Shown piece after piece: positions 1 to 5,652 of a stretch of 10,318 nt of DNA. How positions within the stretch are numbered: the stretch's first letter is position 1; every line of letters starts with the position of its first letter. This DNA is from CAYWNA01 sp964459305 (GTDB taxonomy: Bacteria; Planctomycetota; Planctomycetia; Pirellulales; Pirellulaceae), in NCBI GenBank assembly GCA_964459305.1, contig CAYWNA010000372.1, positions 1-10,318 on the forward strand. Reading direction: 5' to 3'. The position numbers were made by a program, and so were the translations under genes. The notes under the pieces are model-generated. The model was not told the DNA's origin and did no database searches. It saw nothing but the letters and a program-made list of their open reading frames with translations.

Positions 1-289
1 ACGACTCAGTTTAACGCCTGGCGATGGCGCCAAACAACCGGTTTCGCTACAAACCGAAGGTTGGACAGCACTTTGGGCGAAAGGCCAACGAAACAGTAAC
101 CCGAAGCGTAAGCGAGGAAATTGCCTCAACTTGTTCCCTCGCTTACGCTTCGGGTTACTCTGGGACGCCAACGTGGAGCTGTCCAATTAGTCACGGCTGG
201 GGTCCAGGTTTTACACATGACGCCTCTCCGCTCCTGAGGTCCGCGAGACACGGCATGGTCAATACTAGCAGGATGTCAAGTGTAAAGAG
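1..289. other. Non-coding repeat-rich stretch, no credible gene
   Basis: I see no gene here. The one long open frame (24-293, plus) is compositionally odd, and part of it merely translates the two arms of a palindrome, giving a TRSVSEE-like segment followed by its mirror, SLAYASGY. Its start has no convincing ribosome binding site. A small hairpin, cggttt (39-44) pairing with aaaccg (51-56), lies at the left end. The larger repeats at 61-186 and 201-295 are listed separately. The stretch probably represents intergenic mobile-repeat debris. Confidence 0.6.
61..186. repeat. Nested palindromic repeat element (REP/MITE-like)
   Basis: Two perfect inverted repeats are nested. The inner arms are 23 bp each (95-117 and 137-159, beginning agtaacccgaag on the left) around a 19-nt loop. 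The outer arms are 9 bp each (61-69 ttggacagc and 178-186 gctgtccaa). Transcribed RNA would form a very stable stem-loop. There is no T-run after the 3' arm, so a simple intrinsic terminator is unlikely. From memory, the inner arm resembles a short palindrome that recurs between genes in planctomycete genomes; that needs a genome-wide count. Nothing in it encodes a transposase. Confidence 0.8.
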
Positions 290-295
290 TTGACC
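201..295. repeat. Imperfect inverted repeat flanking ~53 bp
   Basis: Bases 201-221 and 275-295 match as an inverted repeat at 16 of 21 positions, including an uninterrupted gtgtaaa/tttacac block and terminal ggtcc/tgacc-like ends. The interior has no gene. It could be a pair of oppositely oriented REP-type units or the ends of a small non-autonomous element. The similarity is imperfect, so chance cannot be excluded. Confidence 0.45.
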
Positions 296-334
296 CTGTC
301 CCCCTGTCCCACTGTCCCAAGTGACCCTGTCCCC
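291..334. repeat. CTGTCCC short direct repeats
   Basis: The heptamer ctgtccc occurs four times, at 296-302, 304-310, 312-318 and 327-333. The first three are spaced exactly 8 bp apart. A longer 13-bp unit (tgaccctgtcccc) occurs at 291-303 and again at 322-334. The array ends exactly where recombinase similarity begins (335), so it may mark the junction of an insertion or deletion. Confidence 0.7.
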
Positions 335-520
335 AAGCAAGACCGGTTCACGCTGTTACCACACGCGGTGGCGGAGCCATTGCGCGAGCATTTGGCCTTC
401 GTGGGCAAGATGCATGAGCACGCCATGCGCGAGGGATACGGTGGAGTGGAGATGCCGACTGCTTTGGACCGAAAATACCCGAAGGCGCAGACTCGTGGGA
501 GTGGCAGGGGGAAGGTTGGA
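335..520 (+). pseudogene. Degenerate fragment of an integron-type integrase (tyrosine recombinase)
   Basis: The plus frame from 335 reads KQDRFTLLPHAVAEPLREHL, then a stretch ending GYGGVEMPTALDRKYPKA (up to about 487). This resembles the part of IntI-type integrases in which a KxxDR...LP segment is followed by the IntI-specific extra domain, with its xLPxALxRKYPxA signature. In that family the next residues are usually a WxWQ motif. Here SWEWQ is found, but in a different frame (493-507), which fits a one-base deletion around 488-492. The expected catalytic H-x-x-R and Tyr regions and the whole N-terminal half are missing. In the original frame translation ends at the TGA at 524-526. The fragment is therefore truncated at both ends and frameshifted, and cannot be functional. 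The family call is from memory of conserved motifs; the fossil status is read directly from the frames. No attC-like site was recognised nearby. Confidence 0.7.
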
Positions 521-533
521 GGCTGATGGCGAT

Positions 534-562
534 TTGACGGGCCTCGCCGGAGCGGATATGTT
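534..562 (+). promoter_or_regulatory. Candidate sigma70-like promoter for the propeller-protein operon
   Basis: TTGACG (534-539, 5/6 to the -35 consensus) and TATGTT (557-562, 4/6 to the -10 consensus) are separated by exactly 17 bp. They lie about 60 bp upstream of the first ATG of the operon and point in the right direction. The start site would fall near 569. Planctomycete promoters are poorly defined, so this is a plausible candidate only. Confidence 0.4.
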
Positions 563-563
563 C

Positions 564-603
564 TGATTGAATCAATCAACGGATCCGATCACTCTTGAAG
601 AGT
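564..603. promoter_or_regulatory. Two small dyads in the operon leader
   Basis: A 6-bp inverted repeat (tgattg 564-569, 3-nt gap, caatca 573-578) overlaps the predicted transcription start. A second one (actctt 591-596, one base, aagagt 598-603) lies just upstream of the start codon. The position of the first suits a repressor operator and that of the second a leader hairpin, but both are short and could be chance. Confidence 0.25.
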
Positions 604-619
604 AGTCTCAGCCTACAGG

Positions 620-3600
620 ATGAAAGACATGTTTGGTGGACATTGCAGAATACTCGGGGCGGTCGTGATGGCCCTACTGTGCGGCTTGTCGAGTGCGTCG
701 GCAGCGGAAGGTAATCAGCCAGTTGAAGATCCGGAGGCGATCCTGCGGGATTCAGGCGTCGAAGGCGGTCTGGTCGTGCATCTGGATTGCGGCCAAGGGA
801 CTCTCACTGCGGCCTTGTGCCCGAACGAGCGCTACATCGTTCAGGGGCTGGACCGCGATGCGGAGAAGGTCGAAGCAGCCCGAAAGCACATCCAATCGCT
901 AGGTCTGTACGGCAGGGTCTCCGTACGTCAGTGGGACAGCCCGCGACTGCCTTATGGCGACAACTTGGTGAATCTGGTGGTGGCAGGCGGCGAGTGTCAA
1001 GCGCAAAAAGAAGAGGTACTGCGCGTATTGGCCCCCGGTGGTGTTGCCGTTACCCTCGACTCTCGACTCTCACCCCTCAACTCTTTCCGCAAGCCTTGGC
1101 CGGAGGAGATCGACCAGTGGACCCACTACCTGCACGACGCGGGCAACAACGCGGTGGCCGAGGACGACCGTGTGGGCCCACCCAGGCATCTGCAATGGAA
1201 ATCCGGGCCGCTGTGGAGCCGCAGCCATGAGTTTGCATCCAGCGTCCAGGCGCTCGTTTCGGCCAATGGCCGGCTGGTCGGTGTGATTGACGAAGGGATC
1301 ATCGGCCAACCCCGCGGCGTTCCCGCGCTTTGGGCGCTGATCGCTCGCGACGCATTCAACGGGATACTGCTTTGGAGACGGCCGTGCGATCGCATCAATG
1401 CTCATGCTCTTGCGGCGGTCGGGGACAAGGTTTACGTCACACTGAGGACCAGGGGGCCGCTTTCTATCCTGGACGCCGCCACGGGTGAAACCCTTCACAC
1501 GTGCGAGGAGACCGGTAGAGTCGAGGAAATTTCGTTCTGCGAGAACCGAGTGATCCTCAGCACGCAACTGGCCGGTGCGGAGGGCGGTTCCGGACCGCAC
1601 GTTGCCGCAGCCGATCCTGATGACGGCCACATCCTTTGGAAGAAACCGCTCAACGCCATCGCGCGAAACACACTAGTCGCCGGTTCCGGCCGCGTCTGTT
1701 GCTCGACGGGCAGCGAACTCGTTTGTCTATCGCTGGAAAGCGGCGAGGAACTCTGGCGCAGCCCAGCGAAGAGCCGCGGAAAGGGATACGCGGTCTTGTA
1801 CAACGGCGCGGTGTTTCTCACCGGCGGCAGCACGAAGGCTTTCTCGTTGGAAACGGGCGAGCTGCTGTGGACTGGGCCGGACGGCAGCCCGCATGCTCGC
1901 AATCCTCCTGGACTGTTCGGTGCGGGCGGCCTGATTTGGACCGCTTGGGACCACGTGGATCCCCGGTCGTTCTTGTGGCAGCATCGGGAAGAGAAGCGAG
2001 ATGGATACGACCCGATGACGGGCGAGGTGACAAGAACGGTCACTGCGAAACGCCTGGTGACGGCGGGCCATCACATCCGTTGTTATCCGCCCAAGGCAAC
2101 AAAGCGATACCTGCTGCTGAACAAGCGGGGCGTCGAGTTCTTTGATCTCGAAGGAACAAACCACATGCGCGCCAACTGGACCCGCGGCGCATGCGGCTTC
2201 GGCATGCTGCCGGCCAACGGATTCCTCTACACACCGCCGGCCCAGTGTTTCTGCTACCAAGGCGTCCTCTTGACCGGACTGAACGCGCTGTCCGCCTCAC
2301 GCGACGTCCCAGAACACGAGGTCAGATCGCGCGATCAAAAGCCGCGTTTGCAGCGCGGCCCAGCGTACGAAAGAATCGCAAATCGGCAATCGACAGTCGA
2401 AAATCCCGCGGACTGGCCAACCTACCGCCACGACGTTTTGCGGAGCGGGTCCACCGACACTTCCTTGCCCGTGGAATTGGCCCGCGTTTGGGAAACGTCC
2501 TTGTGCGCCCCAGGCTTTGCTCCTGCGAATGAGGAGGGAGCCGACGATCAGGAGGACATCGTGCTGCTCAGCGGGGCGACCGCGACGATCCACGGCAAGG
2601 GTGCGAAGAAGAGCGGAAACGCCATCATCGCCTGGCGCGGCAAGGAGACCTTCATCACGTGGCAGGCACAGATCGACAAGACTGGCAAGCTGCCGGTTTG
2701 GATCTCCCAATCCAACCTGGGTCCGGGGGGCTCGGTTTTCGAGCTCACAGTGGGCGAGGAAAAGCTCACCGGCAAGATTCGTCACACGGACAGTTGGGAG
2801 CGGTATACTTGGATCCGCGTGGGCGAGGTCGCGGTGACGGAGCCTGGATCTTATGTAGTTAGTGTAAAGCCCGTCGAGCAAGTCGATGGCCGGCTGGGTA
2901 ACGTGGCCGCCGTTGCGATCGGCGGGGAAAAGCCGCCCGCCGGACCTGTAGCGCCGCCGAAGATTCGCGAATACCCGAAAGGCGGTCTCACTCCGCCGGT
3001 CGCTGCAGAAGGAAAGGTATTCGTGGCGGAACCGGACGCGCACACGGTACATGCCGTTAGCGCCGACGACGGCAAACACCAGTGGAGTTTCATCGCGGAC
3101 GGACGCGTGGACTCGCCACCGACCCTCTACGGTGGGCTCTGCATATTCGGTTGCACCGACGGTCACGTTTATTGCCTGTCCGCTTCGGACGGCGCGCTTG
3201 CGTGGCGATTCCGGGCGGCGCCGGAAGAACGTCAGATATGCGTGATGAGTCAGGTGGAGTCCGCCTGGCCGGTCCACGGAGCCGTGCTGGTGCGCGATGC
3301 CAAAGTCTACTGTACGGCCGGGCGTTCCAGCCATCTGGATGGAGGTATCATCTTGTACGCGTTGGATCCGCGCACCGGAGTGGTGTTGTACGAGACACTG
3401 CTCGAGAGCGAGGAACCAGACGTGTCGGAGTACGGGGGCAGGCCGTTTGATATGGATGGAGCGAAATCGGATATTCTGGTCGCCGGCAAGGAAGATATCT
3501 ATTTGTTCCAGAACAGGTTCAATTCCAGCTTGACGCGCCAACCCATGCCCCGGATCACCAAACTGGGCGACCGCCAGGGCGAACCACACTTGATGACCAA

Positions 3601-4177
3601 CGACGGTTTCCTGGACAAGACATGGTTTAACCGGACGTATTGGAGCCACAGCGGGCGGTGGCCCGGATACTACTTCACGTACCGTGGGCCGAAATCCGGT
3701 CAGATTCTCGTGTTCGACGACACCACAACCTACGCACTGAAGGTCTACACCAAACGGCACGGTCACAGCCCCGAGTTCCAGCCTGGCACGGGCTATCAGT
3801 TGATCGCCGACCGTAACACGACCAAGCCGGTGCTGGACGTCATGGACATTGGGGCGGAGAAGGGCCGGGGTTTCTCGCGAACGGAGTTGCCAATCTGGTC
3901 GGAGAAGATACCGATTCGCGCCCATGGCATGCTTTTGGCCCGCGAGCACCTTTACGTTGCAGGCCCACCGGATCTACCGCCGGACGACGGGGCCTATGAG
4001 GCCATGATCGGCAAGCGAGGCGCCCTGTTTCGGGTCGTCGCCACATCCGACGGCAGCCAGTTGGCGGAGTTCGAGATGGATGAAGTCCCCGTTTTCGACG
4101 GCCTGATCGCGGCCGGTGACCGGCTTTACATGTCCACCATGGACGGAACGCTGATTTGCTTGGGAGAGAAGAAATGA
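620..4177 (+). CDS. Exported methyltransferase-like / PQQ-like beta-propeller protein
   Basis: This is a 1185-residue protein. Residues 1-28 look like a Sec signal peptide with a hydrophobic core and an A-S-A cleavage site (26-28). Residues about 40-146 resemble a class I SAM methyltransferase fold: DCGQG (56-60) for motif I, an acidic residue after beta2 (D78), and LAPGG (137-141). QWTHYLH (166-172) opens a first PQQ-like propeller (about 165-560) with repeated W-containing blades. DWPTYRHD (598-605) begins a second set of blades. That set is interrupted at about 645-767 by a beta-sandwich-like, possibly carbohydrate-binding, insert, and resumes from about 785 to the end. BamB/PQQ-dehydrogenase-like propellers are common in Planctomycetota; PQQ binding itself is not shown. 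The protein probably acts in the periplasm or at the cell surface. The ATG at 620 has a poor Shine-Dalgarno; the in-frame ATG at 629, with AGGA about 8 nt upstream, is an equally good start and keeps the signal peptide. The stop overlaps the start of the next gene. Two 7-bp repeat tracts lie inside the gene. Confidence 0.85.
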   Translation: MKDMFGGHCRILGAVVMALLCGLSSASAAEGNQPVEDPEAILRDSGVEGGLVVHLDCGQGTLTAALCPNERYIVQGLDRDAEKVEAARKHIQSLGLYGRVSVRQWDSPRLPYGDNLVNLVVAGGECQAQKEEVLRVLAPGGVAVTLDSRLSPLNSFRKPWPEEIDQWTHYLHDAGNNAVAEDDRVGPPRHLQWKSGPLWSRSHEFASSVQALVSANGRLVGVIDEGIIGQPRGVPALWALIARDAFNGILLWRRPCDRINAHALAAVGDKVYVTLRTRGPLSILDAATGETLHTCEETGRVEEISFCENRVILSTQLAGAEGGSGPHVAAADPDDGHILWKKPLNAIARNTLVAGSGRVCCSTGSELVCLSLESGEELWRSPAKSRGKGYAVLYNGAVFLTGGSTKAFSLETGELLWTGPDGSPHARNPPGLFGAGGLIWTAWDHVDPRSFLWQHREEKRDGYDPMTGEVTRTVTAKRLVTAGHHIRCYPPKATKRYLLLNKRGVEFFDLEGTNHMRANWTRGACGFGMLPANGFLYTPPAQCFCYQGVLLTGLNALSASRDVPEHEVRSRDQKPRLQRGPAYERIANRQSTVENPADWPTYRHDVLRSGSTDTSLPVELARVWETSLCAPGFAPANEEGADDQEDIVLLSGATATIHGKGAKKSGNAIIAWRGKETFITWQAQIDKTGKLPVWISQSNLGPGGSVFELTVGEEKLTGKIRHTDSWERYTWIRVGEVAVTEPGSYVVSVKPVEQVDGRLGNVAAVAIGGEKPPAGPVAPPKIREYPKGGLTPPVAAEGKVFVAEPDAHTVHAVSADDGKHQWSFIADGRVDSPPTLYGGLCIFGCTDGHVYCLSASDGALAWRFRAAPEERQICVMSQVESAWPVHGAVLVRDAKVYCTAGRSSHLDGGIILYALDPRTGVVLYETLLESEEPDVSEYGGRPFDMDGAKSDILVAGKEDIYLFQNRFNSSLTRQPMPRITKLGDRQGEPHLMTNDGFLDKTWFNRTYWSHSGRWPGYYFTYRGPKSGQILVFDDTTTYALKVYTKRHGHSPEFQPGTGYQLIADRNTTKPVLDVMDIGAEKGRGFSRTELPIWSEKIPIRAHGMLLAREHLYVAGPPDLPPDDGAYEAMIGKRGALFRVVATSDGSQLAEFEMDEVPVFDGLIAAGDRLYMSTMDGTLICLGEKK
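1055..1082 (+). repeat. 7-bp tandem repeat inside the propeller gene (first tract)
   Basis: There are four heptamer units: two perfect CTCGACT copies, then CTCACCC and CTCAACT. They encode residues 146-155, exactly between the methyltransferase-like domain and the first propeller. The length (28 bp) is not a multiple of three, yet the reading frame is open on both sides. The reverse complement, AGTCGAG, resembles the units of the second tract at 2374-2408. Confidence 0.75.
2374..2408 (+). repeat. 7-bp tandem repeat inside the propeller gene (second tract)
   Basis: Five heptamer units of the form A(A/G)TCGNN run without gaps; the last is degenerate (AATCCCG). They encode part of the linker just before DWPTYRHD, between the first propeller and the second set of blades. 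The encoded RIANRQSTVENP is polar and low in hydrophobics, as expected of a linker. Heptanucleotide tandem repeats (STRR type) are known from cyanobacteria; whether this is related in any way is unknown. Confidence 0.7.
4162..4177 (+). promoter_or_regulatory. Ribosome binding site and ATGA start/stop overlap
   Basis: GGAG at 4162-4165 lies 8 nt before ATG 4174-4176, and that ATG overlaps the TGA (4175-4177) of the upstream gene. This decides the start of the oxidoreductase and predicts translational coupling. An upstream in-frame TTG at 4156 would add six residues but has no such site. Confidence 0.75.
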
Positions 4178-5583
4178 ACAAGCGGCAAGAGGATACGCGG
4201 AATCAGGGCCTCACCAGGCGTCGTTTCTTACGTAGTAGTGCTGTCACGGCGAGCTGTCTCTTTGTTCCTTGTTCGGTGTTCGGCGCGCAGAGGAGCCAAG
4301 GCGATAAGAGCGAAAAAGTCCCCCCCAGCGAAAGGCTGAACATCGCCGGCATCGGTTTGGGAGCCAGGGGCTTGGGCAATGTCGAAAAATGCGAAGGCGC
4401 CAATATCGTTGCTCTCTGCGACGTGGACTGGCGCACCGCCGCAACGGCGTTCGATCAATACCCCGATGCCGCGAGGTACAAAGACTTCCGCAAAATGCTG
4501 GACACGGAGAAGGGCATTGACGCCGTGGTGGTATCCACGCCCGACCACACCCACGCGGTAATCGCTGCCGAGGCGATGAAGCGGAATAAGCATGTTTACG
4601 TGGAGACGCCGCTTGCACACGATGTTTGGGAAGTCCGCGAACTGGCCCGGTTGGCCGGCGAGACGGGAGTCACGACGCAGACGGGCAACGAGCGCCATTC
4701 GGGAGCGGGACTTCGACGGGCGGTCGAAATGATCTGGGGCGGCGGACTTGGCCCGATCCGGGAGGTCCATTGCTGGACCAACCGGCCGCAGTGGCCGCAG
4801 GGCATGGACCGGCCCCAAAAGAAATCGTCGATGCCCGCCGGGTTGAGCTGGGACTTATGGCTTGGGCCGGCACCTGACCGCAACTACGATCCAGCCTACC
4901 ATCCCTACCGATGGCGCGGGTGGCTCGACTTCGGCACCGGGGCGCTGGGCGCCATGGGGTGCCATTTGCTGGACGTGGCGTTCTGGGGTCTGGAGTTGAG
5001 CGACGCCAAATCGTTTTCCGTCGAGGCCGAATCCACGGGCACGAACGAGGAAACCTATCCCGAAGCTTCCACCATCCGGTACCGTTTCCCGGCCAGGGGT
5101 GACCTGCCGCCGGTGACGATCACCTGGCACGACGGAGGACGCCAGCCGTCTCCACCCGAGGCGCTGCCCTACCTCAGGGAAGTCGGTAGCAACGGCACGA
5201 TCTTCCTTGGCGAAGAACATACCATGATGTTTGGTCCCACGGTCTTCGGCACCAATCCTGGCCAGATTGGCCCAAGGACGATCCCAGAATTTGCCAAGAT
5301 CGAGAACAAAAGGTCCTACAAAAAGATCTCGTCGGTCAAAGAGAGCGCTTGGACCAAGGGCAACCGGCACATCCAGGAATGGATCTCGGCCTGCAAAACA
5401 GGCAAACAGCCCTGCGCCAGTTTCGAACAGTCCGCCCCATTGACGGAAATGGTATTACTCGGCAACGTAGCCCTCGCCAGCGGAACGCCAATCGAGTGGG
5501 ACAGCGAAAAGCTGCAGATCACCAACGCTTCCGAAGCCAACCGCTTCATCCGCAGGGAATACAGACAAGGATGGAGTCTGTAA
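4174..5583 (+). CDS. Gfo/Idh/MocA family oxidoreductase, Tat-exported
   Basis: This is a 469-residue protein from the ATG at 4174. A twin-arginine signal is evident: T14-R-R-R-F-L-R20, then a moderately hydrophobic stretch ending near FGA (36-38). The N-terminal Rossmann fold follows, with a GIGLGARGLG dinucleotide-binding loop, an LCDVD segment after beta2, and VVVSTPDHTH. The C-terminal domain has the WDLWLGPAP and YHPYRWRGW segments typical of the planctomycete branch, and C263-H-L-L-D267 with the conserved His and Asp. Family members are NAD(P)-dependent oxidoreductases or related enzymes acting on sugars and cyclitols; Tat export implies folding with cofactor in the cytoplasm before transport. 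One oddity is that the usual E-K-P motif reads E-T-P, with T145 where the conserved Lys is expected (codon acg, one base from aag). Catalysis may therefore differ or be lost. It is cotranscribed and translationally coupled with the propeller protein, which suggests a shared extracytoplasmic task. The substrate is unknown. Confidence 0.85.
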   Translation: MNKRQEDTRNQGLTRRRFLRSSAVTASCLFVPCSVFGAQRSQGDKSEKVPPSERLNIAGIGLGARGLGNVEKCEGANIVALCDVDWRTAATAFDQYPDAARYKDFRKMLDTEKGIDAVVVSTPDHTHAVIAAEAMKRNKHVYVETPLAHDVWEVRELARLAGETGVTTQTGNERHSGAGLRRAVEMIWGGGLGPIREVHCWTNRPQWPQGMDRPQKKSSMPAGLSWDLWLGPAPDRNYDPAYHPYRWRGWLDFGTGALGAMGCHLLDVAFWGLELSDAKSFSVEAESTGTNEETYPEASTIRYRFPARGDLPPVTITWHDGGRQPSPPEALPYLREVGSNGTIFLGEEHTMMFGPTVFGTNPGQIGPRTIPEFAKIENKRSYKKISSVKESAWTKGNRHIQEWISACKTGKQPCASFEQSAPLTEMVLLGNVALASGTPIEWDSEKLQITNASEANRFIRREYRQGWSL

Positions 5584-5652
5584 TGGAGTAGCGGGAAACG
5601 CAGTGAGGAGGGACGGGGGAGTTGACACGAGTCCAATTCCACGCGAGCCGCG

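Noticed and set aside
24..293. 89-codon plus-strand frame
   Set aside because: Much of it translates palindromic repeat arms; no ribosome binding site or family motif.
291..334. CRISPR-like array
   Set aside because: The repeats are 7-8 bp with spacers of one to a few bases, far too short for CRISPR repeats and spacers.
2297..3949. 550-codon open frame antisense to the propeller gene
   Set aside because: High-GC shadow: the plus-strand frame has a clear domain architecture, while the antisense translation is Arg-rich and shows no recognisable motif.
4156..4173. TTG start extending the oxidoreductase by six residues
   Set aside because: The ATG at 4174 has a good GGAG at proper spacing and forms the usual ATGA overlap.
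5584..5652. Terminator between the convergent oxidoreductase and kinase genes
   Set aside because: Only a 5-bp stem (5641-5653) overlapping the kinase stop was seen, with no T-run; not enough to call.
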